Assembly (NCBI GenBank): GCA_022841795.1 | Contig: JALHQU010000046.1 | Span: 1 to 35,469 of the forward strand | DNA length: 35,469 nucleotides | Direction: 5' to 3' | DNA from: Fimbriiglobus sp. | GTDB lineage: Bacteria; Planctomycetota; Planctomycetia; Gemmatales; Gemmataceae | Shown here: positions 17,880-25,771 of the stretch, in pieces | How the letters are laid out: each line of letters opens with the position of its first letter | Position numbering within the stretch: position 1 is the first letter of the stretch | The notes under the pieces: model-generated | What the model was told of the DNA's origin: nothing | The model's database searches: none | Seen by the model: only the letters and a program-made list of their open reading frames with translations | Made by a program: the position numbers and the translations under genes

Positions 17880-19001
17880 TCACCCCCACCACGCCTCGGC
17901 CAGCCCGAACGCCAGGGTCATGCCCGCCCCGCCGGGGGAGGCCAGCAGATGGCAGCCGGGCTGCGGCTCGGCGGCGAACTGCGGGTGCGTCGGGTGCTTG
18001 GCGTACACCCCGTGCCAGCGGCGGTGGATGGTCGGGTCGGGCAGCCGCACCAACCGCTTCAGGTAGTCGAGGATCAGGTCGTCGGTCCGCCGGCTGTCGA
18101 ACGGGCTGATGGCGTCGTCGTACTCGTGCGAGTCGCCGATCACCACCTCGCCCAGGTGGTTCTGTGACGCCATCACATGAATGCCGAGCTTCACATGCTC
18201 CGGCATCTCGGCGGCGAACCGCTCCTTCAGCGCGGGCAAACTCTCGCACACCTCGAACGCCGCGTAGTGCGCGAGCGTCAACCCGCCGGCGACGTGCGGG
18301 CCGAGCTTCCACCCGCCCGGCTGCGGGCCGGTCGCCATCATCTGCAGCTTGCACCGGGTCAGCCCGGAGGCGGCGAACTCCCGCGGGAACAGCGTCTCGA
18401 AGTCGGCCCCGGAGCAGACCAGGCAGCGGTCCACCCGCCACTCGTCGCCGGCGGCGGTGCGGACGAACGGCATCTGCACGTCGGTGACGGCGGTGCGGTA
18501 GCGGAACTCGACGCCGAACTTGCGGGCGAGGAACTCGGGGAGGACGGCGAGCGCCTGCCGCGGATCGACCACACACTCGGTCGGGCTGTGCAGCACGCCG
18601 AGCAGGCCGTCCGGGTTGAGGGCCGGGAACCGGCGGGCGGCATCGGCCGGGCGCACCAGTTCGCACGCCACCCCCAACCCCGGCGCGACGGCGGCGAACT
18701 CCTCGATCACTTGCAGTTCGTCCGGCCGGCGAACGACGTGAACCGCCCCGCACTCCTCCACCCACACCCCGGCGTCCCGCAACTCCAGCCACCTGGCCCG
18801 CGACCGCATCGCCGTCTCATACCGCTCGCCGGCCGGCTGGCCGATCGGCCACACCATGCCGAAGTTCCGCACCGACGCCATCTCCGCCCGCGGCCCCCGC
18901 TCGAACACCACCACCGACAGCCCGCGGGCGGCGGCGGACCAGGCGTGGGCCAGCCCGACGATCCCCCCGCCCACCACCGCCACGTCCTCCCGCCGACTCA
19001 T
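17880..19001 (-). CDS. TIGR03364-type FAD-dependent amine oxidoreductase
   Basis: A 373-residue protein of the DAO (glycine/D-amino-acid oxidase-like) superfamily. The FAD-binding Rossmann motif is VVGGGIVGLAHA (about 9-20), followed by VVVFERG, whose Glu binds the ribose. RNFGMVWPIGQPAG and the C-terminal SPGGAGMTLAFGLAEAWWG fit the TIGR03364 subgroup as I remember it. Some members of that subgroup are linked to 2-aminoethylphosphonate breakdown, but no phosphonatase, aminotransferase or phosphonate transporter lies nearby, so the substrate is open. There is no signal peptide. GGAGG lies 10 nt before the ATG. The GntR-type regulator gene immediately upstream on the same strand is the likely controller (inference). 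Confidence 0.85.
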   Translation of the reverse strand: MSRREDVAVVGGGIVGLAHAWSAAARGLSVVVFERGPRAEMASVRNFGMVWPIGQPAGERYETAMRSRARWLELRDAGVWVEECGAVHVVRRPDELQVIEEFAAVAPGLGVACELVRPADAARRFPALNPDGLLGVLHSPTECVVDPRQALAVLPEFLARKFGVEFRYRTAVTDVQMPFVRTAAGDEWRVDRCLVCSGADFETLFPREFAASGLTRCKLQMMATGPQPGGWKLGPHVAGGLTLAHYAAFEVCESLPALKERFAAEMPEHVKLGIHVMASQNHLGEVVIGDSHEYDDAISPFDSRRTDDLILDYLKRLVRLPDPTIHRRWHGVYAKHPTHPQFAAEPQPGCHLLASPGGAGMTLAFGLAEAWWG

Positions 19002-19031
19002 GTTCCGTGTTCCTCCGGGGTGGGTCCACAG

Positions 19032-19094
19032 TTCGTAGGGTGGGCACCGCCCACCATCTTCGTTCGTGGCGGTGGGCGGTGCCCACCCTACGAA
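19032..19094. repeat. Perfect inverted repeat with 24-bp arms between regulator and oxidoreductase
   Basis: Arms 19032-19055 and 19071-19094, beginning TTCGTAGGGTGGGCACCG, pair exactly around a 15-nt loop. No second copy was seen in the window. It lies between two same-strand genes and could attenuate or terminate transcription before the oxidoreductase gene. Confidence 0.75.
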
Positions 19095-19110
19095 AGCATC
19101 CGCAAGCGGC

Positions 19111-20232
19111 TTAGCCCGCCGGCGCGCTGGCCCGCACGATCAGCTTGCCCGGCACCAGCACCCGCGCCGGCGGGCGGTGCGGGCGGGCGATGCGGGCGTG
19201 CATCGCCTCCACCGCCCGCTCGGCCATCGCCTCGGCCGGGTAGTCGTAGGTGGTGAGCGAGATGCCGAAGTCCTCGCCCAGCGGCAGGTTGTCGAACCCG
19301 ACCACCGCCACGTCGTCCGGCACCTTCGCCCGCCGGTTCAGCAGCTCGACGATCAGCCCGAGCGCGGTGTAGTCCTGGTAGCACACCACCCCGTCCAGCT
19401 TGTGCCGCTGCACCTCGTCGGCCACCGCCGCGTGCGCCTCCTTGGTCGGCAGGTCCACCGGCTGGCAGATGACCACCGGCGTCTGCGGGTGCTTCCGCGC
19501 CCCGTGCCCGGCCTCGTGGACGGCGTGCAGGTACCCGGCCACCCGGTCGTGGTGGCTGCTCACCGGCGAGGCCACCACGACGCCCACCCGCCGCCGGCCG
19601 GACGCGAGCAGGTGGTCGGTGCAGTCGCGGGCGGCGGCCACGTCATCGACGGCCACCAGGTCGTGGGTGAGGGCGGTGGCCCCGCGGGTGTTCCGTTCGA
19701 GCAGCACCGCCGGCAGGCCGGCGTCGTTGCACCCGGCCAGGAACGTGCGGTCGGTCGCGCCGTCCGCGTCGCTCACCCGCGACGGCAGCAGGAACACCCC
19801 CTTCAGCCCGTCCGCCTTCGCCTGCGCCGCGGCGGCCGCCGCCTGCTCGCGGGTGAGGGCCGGCGTCAGGTCGAACGCGTCGAACGCCAGGTGCATGGGC
19901 GACCGCCGGGCGACCGCCTGGAACCCGGACTGGGTGAGGTTGACGGTGAACCGCTGGAGCGCGCCCGGGGTGAGCCGCAGGCACACCGCCCAGCGGTCGG
20001 CGGTGGGCGGCGGGATGCGGTAGCAGCCGGACCGCTCGATGGTCTGGATCAGCCCCTTGTCGCGGAGCACCTGCAGCGCCCGCGAGGCGGTGACGACGGA
20101 GATGCCGTACTCGGCGGCGATGCCGCGGACGCTGGGCATCTTGCCCCCGTCCCACGCCCCGGTCTGCAGGGCGGTCTCGATCTTGGCGGCCACCTTCAGG
20201 TACTTGGACGAGCCGAGGGCGGTGGTGGGCAT
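19111..20232 (-). CDS. GntR/LacI-hybrid transcriptional regulator
   Basis: A 373-residue repressor-like protein. Residues about 8-72 form a GntR-type winged helix: SSKYLKVAAKIETAL, then KMPSVRGIAAEYGISVVTAS, then RALQVLRDKGLIQTIERSG. The remainder is a LacI/periplasmic-binding-type effector domain, with typical phrases such as GRRRVGVVVASP, DGVVCYQDYTALGLIVELL, VPDDVAVVGFDNLPLGE and LTTYDYPAEAMAERAVEAM. The effector is probably a small sugar or similar metabolite; it cannot be read from the sequence. No clear Shine-Dalgarno precedes the ATG at 20232; the leader is pyrimidine-rich. It sits 109 nt upstream of the FAD oxidoreductase gene on the same strand and is likely to regulate it or itself (inference). 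Confidence 0.9.
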   Translation of the reverse strand: MPTTALGSSKYLKVAAKIETALQTGAWDGGKMPSVRGIAAEYGISVVTASRALQVLRDKGLIQTIERSGCYRIPPPTADRWAVCLRLTPGALQRFTVNLTQSGFQAVARRSPMHLAFDAFDLTPALTREQAAAAAAQAKADGLKGVFLLPSRVSDADGATDRTFLAGCNDAGLPAVLLERNTRGATALTHDLVAVDDVAAARDCTDHLLASGRRRVGVVVASPVSSHHDRVAGYLHAVHEAGHGARKHPQTPVVICQPVDLPTKEAHAAVADEVQRHKLDGVVCYQDYTALGLIVELLNRRAKVPDDVAVVGFDNLPLGEDFGISLTTYDYPAEAMAERAVEAMHARIARPHRPPARVLVPGKLIVRASAPAG

Positions 20233-20290
20233 GGGCGGGCGGGGGCGAGAGAGGGGTGGAGATCAGGGGAGAGTTGGGTGACATGATAGC

Positions 20291-20321
20291 CGGTAGCACA
20301 GCCGTCGTCGCTGTGCTACCG
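20291..20321. terminator. Hairpin after the HEAT operon, possible terminator
   Basis: CGGTAGCACAGC (20291-20302) and GCTGTGCTACCG (20310-20321) form a perfect 12-bp stem with a 7-nt loop. It lies 50 nt past the stop of the last operon gene and before the regulator gene on the same strand. No T-run follows, so this call rests on position and stem only. Confidence 0.45.
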
Positions 20322-20371
20322 CCGGGAAATGGGCCAACTCATAGCACCGGCGGGCCGCCGGCACTCGGGCA

Positions 20372-21103
20372 TCACTTCTTGTCGGCCGCCTTCGCCTTCC
20401 GCTCGGCCACCCGGATGCGGTGTTCCACCTTCGCCCGGCAGCGGGTCAGGTGGTCCACCTCGGCCTGCGACAGGATCGGCTTCTCGTCCCGGTCGAGGTA
20501 GCGGAACGGGTCGGCCAAAATGATGTCGAACGCCGCCCGGATGCGGACCCCGCCGATGGCGGTCAGGGTGTCGGCGGCGGCCTTGCGGATGCCCGCGTCG
20601 CTGTCCAGCAGCATCACCACCACCGGCGACAAGTCCTCTTCGCGGCCGACGTGTTCCAGAAGGGCCACCGACACCCGGCGGATGTCCTGCCGCTTGTCGC
20701 CCAGCCGGGCGAGGGCGGCGTCGCGGAAGCGGCTGCGGTCGGCCTTCACGTTACACAGCACGCCCAGCACTCGCTCCACATGATGGGGGTCCGCGTCCGG
20801 GTCGGCCAGTACTTGGGCGTACTCGTCGAACGCCGCCGCCCCCCGCTCCTGTAGTGCCTCGACCTCCTCAAAACCGACGGCGCGGATCAGGTCTCGGGTG
20901 GTCACGTCCTTGTACCGGCTCAGCCGCTCGTCGCGAGTCTCCGGTTGCGGAGGGGGAACGGCCTGCGGCGAGGACGGGGTAGGCGGATCGACGGTCAAGA
21001 CGTGGGCCCGGTCGCCGGTCGAGCGGAACGCGAGAAACAGTCCGACGGCCGCCGCCAGAGCAAGGGCGACCGCCAGGACCGGGTACAGCTTGGGGTATCG
21101 CAC
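20372..21103 (-). CDS. Membrane-anchored HEAT-like protein, paralogue of its upstream neighbour
   Basis: A 243-residue protein with one N-terminal membrane helix (LYPVLAVALALAAAVGLFLAF, about residues 6-26), a Pro-rich linker, and then helical repeats of HEAT type that should lie outside the cytoplasm. Phrases such as DADPHHVERVLGVL, DRSRFRDAALARLGDK, LLDSDAGIRKAAADTLTAIGG and LTRCRAKVEHRI match, in the same order, phrases in the protein encoded just upstream (21124-21726), so the pair arose by duplication. The start is taken as GTG at 21103, with GGGAG 6 nt upstream and only 20 nt after the previous stop; the longer frame from 21193 would overlap that gene and has a poor N-terminus. A binding or scaffold role for the operon's zincin is possible (inference). 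Confidence 0.78.
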   Translation of the reverse strand: MRYPKLYPVLAVALALAAAVGLFLAFRSTGDRAHVLTVDPPTPSSPQAVPPPQPETRDERLSRYKDVTTRDLIRAVGFEEVEALQERGAAAFDEYAQVLADPDADPHHVERVLGVLCNVKADRSRFRDAALARLGDKRQDIRRVSVALLEHVGREEDLSPVVVMLLDSDAGIRKAAADTLTAIGGVRIRAAFDIILADPFRYLDRDEKPILSQAEVDHLTRCRAKVEHRIRVAERKAKAADKK

Positions 21104-21123
21104 GGCCGCTCCCGCCGACGGGG

Positions 21124-21726
21124 TCAATTCTTCTCGGGCGGCTTCGCCTTCGCCTCGGCCTCTTTCAACCGCTTCTCCAGCTTCGCCCGGCACGCGGTGT
21201 ACCGCTTCACGTCGTCCGTGTGAAGCAGGGGTTGCATGTACTGCTTGTCGATGTACCGATCGGCGTCTCGGAGTGCCAAGTCGAATGCCAACAGGTCCGT
21301 CTTGCCGCCGATGGCCTCCAGCGTTTCCGCCGCCACACGCCGGACGGTCATGTCACCGTCCAATAACAGGATCGCCACCACCGGCCCGTCTTTCTCGCCG
21401 CCGATCCCGGCGAGCAACGCGCAAGCTGTTCGCCGCACTCCGGGCGTTTTGTCGGCGAGTTTGGCGAGAGCCAGATCGTAGAACTGCGAGCGGTCAATCG
21501 TCATCTTTGTTAGAAGCGAGAACACCCGCACCACATGCCGCGGGTCGGCCGTCGGGTCGAGCAGGATCTCCTCGAACGCATCGAACAGCTTGTCGCCGAG
21601 CCGGACTACCTTATCGACCTGGTAAGCCTCTTCAAATCGTAGCTGCCGCACATGATCCGCCGTGTACTTTATCTGGCCCGGCTGGTGAATCGTCGGGGCC
21701 ACCAATTCCATCAGTAAAAGAAACAT
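21124..21726 (-). CDS. HEAT-like protein in an operon with a secreted zincin
   Basis: A 200-residue helical protein. The N-terminus MFLLLMELVAP is hydrophobic but short for a signal peptide. HEAT-like units include FDAFEEILLDPTADPRHVVRVF, split here as two adjacent helices, then ALAKLADKTPGVRRTACALLAGIGG and LLLDGDMTVRRVAAETLEAIGG, followed by a charged C-terminal helix (CRAKLEKRLKEAEAKAK). It is homologous along most of its length to the next gene. The ATG at 21726 follows AGAGG by 8 nt and lies 24 nt from the upstream zincin stop; an in-frame GTG at 21747 is possible. No catalytic motif is visible. HEAT repeats usually bind protein partners. Confidence 0.78.
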   Translation of the reverse strand: MFLLLMELVAPTIHQPGQIKYTADHVRQLRFEEAYQVDKVVRLGDKLFDAFEEILLDPTADPRHVVRVFSLLTKMTIDRSQFYDLALAKLADKTPGVRRTACALLAGIGGEKDGPVVAILLLDGDMTVRRVAAETLEAIGGKTDLLAFDLALRDADRYIDKQYMQPLLHTDDVKRYTACRAKLEKRLKEAEAKAKPPEKN

Positions 21727-21750
21727 GAGTCTGCCTCTTGATCCCACTCA

Positions 21751-23955
21751 TCAGTACAGCAGTTTCGGATCGCCCGGTTTGGTGCCGTTGTCCGCCTGCG
21801 TTTGTTGGTTTTTGTCCAGGCGGACCGAGTGATGAATCTGGAGAGGGTCGCTCCGATTATCCCGACCATCCCCGCCAGCAATCATCAAGTTGATGCGGTC
21901 GAGACCCCACTCGCGTTTTCCGTACGGGTAGTGCTCTCCCACGTTTTCGATCACGTGCCAGACCTCGTGGGCGAGCGTGTCGTCGTCCGCGTCATCCCCG
22001 TACATCACCACCGTGTCGTAGTATTTCGCATCTCTGACCTTAATCCGTGCCATCGCCTGCCCCAAGTATTCGTTGTTCGGTGCGGAAAAGTTGACATAGT
22101 ACACCTCGATGTCGTCGACACCGTTTGCCGTCGTTGTGCGAGTTGTGGTGTTCTCCAGCAGGTTCTTCATTTCGGGCGGAAAAACTCGCTGGTTATCGTC
22201 ATCCTCTGTGGCGGGGTCGAGGCCATTACTCAGATCGACGGCCGGGTAGCCGTTCGGACCGGGGGTGGCGCCGGGCACGTTGTAACTGGTGATGCTGACG
22301 GCCGGGATGTCGATGCCGACCTGGGCGTACAGTTCCCTGGCCCGCCGGATGTGAGTCACCACCTTATCCATCGAGACGAGCATTTCTCCACCTTGAAAGT
22401 TTGGCTGCTTCAGAATGTACACGGTCAGGTTCACCGACTTGCGGATCTTGACGTCCACCTCGGCCGGTGCCGCGGTGCCGTAGGAGGCGATCACCTTCCC
22501 GCCCAGCGCGACCTTGTGCGTGCGGTCGCTCACCGGGAACGAGTACCCGCCCTTGGTGTTGAACTCGGTAGCCGACGGCCCGACATCGTCCTCCCCCAGA
22601 CTCGGAATCTTGTTGTTGCCTACCGGATTCGCCGGCCAGTTCGCCAGCACCGTGTTCTTGTCCAGGTCATCGTCCGTATCGTTCGACACCAGAATCTGCG
22701 AGTCCGACCAGTACCAGCCCGGCCAGTCCGTTACCTTCACCAGCGCGATCTCGTTCTCGTCGTCGTTGTAGTCGGCTCGTAACACCGCGTTCTGCGTCTT
22801 GATCTTCGCCTTGATGCCCGGCGTGTTCGGGTACGCGGCCGTGTCCCGCACGAGCACATGGAATCGATCCTCATCCCGGTCGATGAAATCCTGCCCTGAA
22901 GCGTCCACCTTCTTGAGTCGCGGGTTAAAAAATCGTTCGTTGACGTTGGGGATTGCTTCCTCCCCGAACGCATCGTTCTGCCACTTCGCCACCTTCAACT
23001 CGGGGGCCATCGCCCGCTTGGACGGCAGGACGATCATGACGTCCGGGCTGTTGGCGTCCGGCGGGGCGACCAGGTACACCCCGGCGTCGATGTCCGCGCT
23101 CGGCGCGCCGGGCGTGATCGGCACCGGGTCACTCCACCCGTCCGTATCCACGTCGCTGTCGATGGCGTCGTTGGTGCCGTAGTTCGGCGTCACGAACCCC
23201 TCGAAGAACGACGGCATGACGTGGACGTGGTAGGTGCCGATGGGCACGCCGGTGAACTGGTAGTTGCCCGACCCGTCGGTGTACGTCGAGCGGACGAACT
23301 GGCCCGACGCCCGGTACAGCTCCACCCGCACGTCCATCCGCCGCTGCTCGGGCGGCAGGTCTTGCCGGTGCGGGTTGTTCTGGGTCGGGTCGTCCCGCCA
23401 CACCGTACCGGCGATCGACCCCGGGCCGGTCGGCGGGTTCGCCACGCTCAGCACCTCGGCCACCCACGAGCGGTCGTTGTAGTCCCAGTCGCAGATGTCC
23501 GGGTGGAACGACAGGTCCTCCAGGTAGATGCCCCACAGGTCGGCCCCCGGGGTGATCGGCGGCGGCGGCGGGAACAGCGGCATGCTCGCGCCCGGCTGCA
23601 CCAGGAACGGCTTGTGGTCGGCCGCGGCGAACCCGGCAGTCGAGACGGCGAAGGTGTACGACCGCACTTCGGCCGGCTGGGTCGGGCTGATCGGCGGCAC
23701 GTACATCCGCACCGTGCCGGTCACCACCTCGCGGACGGCGTCGCCAGCGGTCGGGGCGTCCACATAGGCGTACCCCGGCTGGTCGATGTCGTACTCCGGC
23801 CGGGTGTTCAACCCGCCGTCCACATAGGTGGCGACCGTGCTGCCGTCGTACCCCTCGGACGGGCTGATCATCCGCACCATGAACCACGCCGGCACGCAGC
23901 GGTCTTCCACCTGCTCGCAGTTCAACCGCACGGAAGGGCGAAGGGAGCCGAACAT
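21751..23955 (-). CDS. Exported zincin (HExxH) protein with SdrD_B-like domain
   Basis: A 734-residue protein. Residues 13-23, CEQVEDRCVPA, match a signature common at the start of large planctomycete exported proteins. A beta-rich N-terminal part (about 25-180) precedes an SdrD_B/carboxypeptidase-regulatory-like domain (about 185-300: GSIAGTVWRDD ... TYTDGSGNYQFTGVPIGTYH). The C-terminus has a zinc-protease motif HEVWH (His663, Glu664, His667), His675 in GEH as a possible third ligand, and INLMIAGG (Met691) as a possible Met-turn. The spacing differs from the classical metzincin HExxHxxGxxH, so the clan is uncertain. Substrate unknown; probably acts at the surface. GAGG lies 7 nt before the ATG. 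It heads a three-gene operon with the two HEAT-like genes (gaps of 24 and 20 nt). Confidence 0.85.
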   Translation of the reverse strand: MFGSLRPSVRLNCEQVEDRCVPAWFMVRMISPSEGYDGSTVATYVDGGLNTRPEYDIDQPGYAYVDAPTAGDAVREVVTGTVRMYVPPISPTQPAEVRSYTFAVSTAGFAAADHKPFLVQPGASMPLFPPPPPITPGADLWGIYLEDLSFHPDICDWDYNDRSWVAEVLSVANPPTGPGSIAGTVWRDDPTQNNPHRQDLPPEQRRMDVRVELYRASGQFVRSTYTDGSGNYQFTGVPIGTYHVHVMPSFFEGFVTPNYGTNDAIDSDVDTDGWSDPVPITPGAPSADIDAGVYLVAPPDANSPDVMIVLPSKRAMAPELKVAKWQNDAFGEEAIPNVNERFFNPRLKKVDASGQDFIDRDEDRFHVLVRDTAAYPNTPGIKAKIKTQNAVLRADYNDDENEIALVKVTDWPGWYWSDSQILVSNDTDDDLDKNTVLANWPANPVGNNKIPSLGEDDVGPSATEFNTKGGYSFPVSDRTHKVALGGKVIASYGTAAPAEVDVKIRKSVNLTVYILKQPNFQGGEMLVSMDKVVTHIRRARELYAQVGIDIPAVSITSYNVPGATPGPNGYPAVDLSNGLDPATEDDDNQRVFPPEMKNLLENTTTRTTTANGVDDIEVYYVNFSAPNNEYLGQAMARIKVRDAKYYDTVVMYGDDADDDTLAHEVWHVIENVGEHYPYGKREWGLDRINLMIAGGDGRDNRSDPLQIHHSVRLDKNQQTQADNGTKPGDPKLLY

Positions 23956-24121
23956 GGGCGATCCTCGCGTGCCAAGCTGTTCCGGATCTAACACCCTGAT
24001 TGTGAGCGGGCGCGATGGGTCGGGTCAAGGACTATTCCAACACTATTTCTTCCGGACGAACGGGGATGGTTCCGGGAAGGGGTCCCCCCACCCGGCCGGA
24101 ATCAATGAGAGGCGGGTGGGG

Positions 24122-25651
24122 CTACTTCGCCCGCGGGTGGCCCTGCGGGGCGCTCATGCCGGGCACCGACGCCGGGTACGTCGATTGCGGCATCGGCCCG
24201 CCGAGCGCGTCCTCGTCGTCCAAGGCGCCGAACACCGCCGGCAGGCGGGGGTCGCCGTCCGCGGACAGCGTGAGCGGGGTGGTGTTCCCGGAACTCGTCT
24301 TGCCCACCGCCCACTGGTACACCCGCTGGCCCACCTCGGCCGCCAGCTTGGGGGTGAGGCCGGACTCGGGCAGGCCGAACTCCAGCCGGCAGTACCGCTG
24401 GAGGATGCGGGCGATGGCCAGGGCGGTCTCGCGGTTCGGCTGGCGGCCCAGCCCGCGGAGCACGTCCACCGCCGACTGGTCGGTCGGGTCGGCGGCCAGC
24501 AGCACCTCGACGGCGATCAGCCGCACCGGGCTGGGCTGGTCCGGGTCGGTCATGCGGTCGAGCAGGTCGGCGGTGAGCAGCCGCTGGCTCCGCAGCAGGG
24601 CGGTCAGTTCCACCCGCAGCAGGGCGGGGGTGCCGGAGTCGGTGGCCAGCCGGCCGAGTTCGGCCCCCAGCCCCGGCTCGGTGCCGGCCCGCAGCACCGT
24701 CTCGTAGTGCCGCAGCAGGGTGAGCACCGTCCGCTCGGCCAGCGGCGGCGGTTCGAGCGTCCACCCGGTCAGGTCGCACACGGCCAGGGCGGACAGCTTG
24801 CCGGCCGCGCCCGGAAGCGGGCCGTCGGTCACGTAGGTGGGGTCGGCCAGCACGGCGCGGATGGCGGTGCGGGCGGTCGCCCACCGCCGCTCGCCGCCGG
24901 ACAGGATGGCCGCACACGCCGCCGCCCGCACCTCCGCCGCCGGGTCCTTCAGGTGGAACGTCAGGCCGAGGGTGACGTCGATGCTGTCGGCGGTGCCCAC
25001 CGCCCGCACGGCCAGCGCGCGGACGTCGGCGTTGGCCGACCGCTTGGCGACCGCCAGCACCACCGCCGCCTCCTCCCACCGCCAGTACGCCCGGTCTTGC
25101 AGGGCGGTGAGGGCGGCCAGCTGCACCTCCGCCCGCGGGTCGTTCAGCAGGTCGAACGCCAGCGTCGGGTCGTCGCGGACGGCGGTGTGCAGGGCGGCCA
25201 CGTCGGCCAGGTAGGCGTACTCGTCCACCGCCTTCGGCCACCGCGGGCGGGTGAGCAGGCGGCGGGTGAGGATGCGGGCGCGGCGGCGGGGTTCCAGCCC
25301 GGTGCGGATCATGTCGTGGACGACCAGCAGGCCGACCGCCCCGGCCAGCACCAGCCCGCGGGCGAACCGGGCGAACCAGTCGGCCGACTCGGGCACGGCG
25401 AACCACAGCCAGCCGAGGGCGAGCAGGTACAGGCAGATGACGACCCCGCTGGTCGGCGGCCGCCACGCCTGCCGCGACCGCACCAGCAGGGCGGCGCCGA
25501 GCACCTGGGCGACGGCCCCGGCGACCAGCAACTTCGACTGGTACCGGAGGGCGGCGCACCCGAGCACCGCCGCCGGCAGCAGCAACAGGACGGCGGTGAC
25601 CGCCAGGGCGGACAGGACACCGCGGGCGGAGGTGGGGGACGGCCGGTCCAT
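24122..25651 (-). CDS. Multipass membrane protein with HEAT-like repeats
   Basis: A 509-residue protein. The first 135 residues contain about four membrane helices (GVLSALAVTAVLLLLPAAVL; LLVAGAVAQVLGAALLV; GVVICLYLLALGWLWFAV; GLVLAGAVGLLVVHDMI). The remaining 370 residues are alpha-helical repeats rich in Ala, Leu and Arg, in the style of HEAT/armadillo units (DPRAEVQLAALTALQDR, SANADVRALAVRAVGTAD, DPAAEVRAAACAAILSGG). The C-terminal 70 residues are polar and probably flexible. No enzyme motif is visible; a platform for protein interactions is likely. The ATG at 25651 was chosen because the longer frame to 25750 adds a polar stretch that would run into the divergent promoter. There is no Shine-Dalgarno; CACACC ends 6 nt before the ATG, only weakly like a -10. 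Confidence 0.8.
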   Translation of the reverse strand: MDRPSPTSARGVLSALAVTAVLLLLPAAVLGCAALRYQSKLLVAGAVAQVLGAALLVRSRQAWRPPTSGVVICLYLLALGWLWFAVPESADWFARFARGLVLAGAVGLLVVHDMIRTGLEPRRRARILTRRLLTRPRWPKAVDEYAYLADVAALHTAVRDDPTLAFDLLNDPRAEVQLAALTALQDRAYWRWEEAAVVLAVAKRSANADVRALAVRAVGTADSIDVTLGLTFHLKDPAAEVRAAACAAILSGGERRWATARTAIRAVLADPTYVTDGPLPGAAGKLSALAVCDLTGWTLEPPPLAERTVLTLLRHYETVLRAGTEPGLGAELGRLATDSGTPALLRVELTALLRSQRLLTADLLDRMTDPDQPSPVRLIAVEVLLAADPTDQSAVDVLRGLGRQPNRETALAIARILQRYCRLEFGLPESGLTPKLAAEVGQRVYQWAVGKTSSGNTTPLTLSADGDPRLPAVFGALDDEDALGGPMPQSTYPASVPGMSAPQGHPRAK

Positions 25652-25759
25652 ACGGGTGGTGTGCAAGTCAGTTGCGGGCTTTGAACCGTAGGTCACGGAC
25701 GGCCTGAACGCAACCGGCGGATACGCCGGGCGGAAACTTTCGCCCGACACTTAACCGGC

Positions 25760-25765
25760 TACACT
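25760..25765 (+). promoter_or_regulatory. -10-like TACACT placed for a leaderless start
   Basis: TACACT ends 6 nt before the ATG at 25772, inside the 14-mer CCGGCTACACTGGC. The identical 14-mer precedes the TetR gene on the minus strand (34837-34850 region). With normal -10 to start spacing, transcription would begin at or next to the A of the ATG. No Shine-Dalgarno is present. Confidence 0.5.
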
Positions 25766-25771
25766 GGCGGT

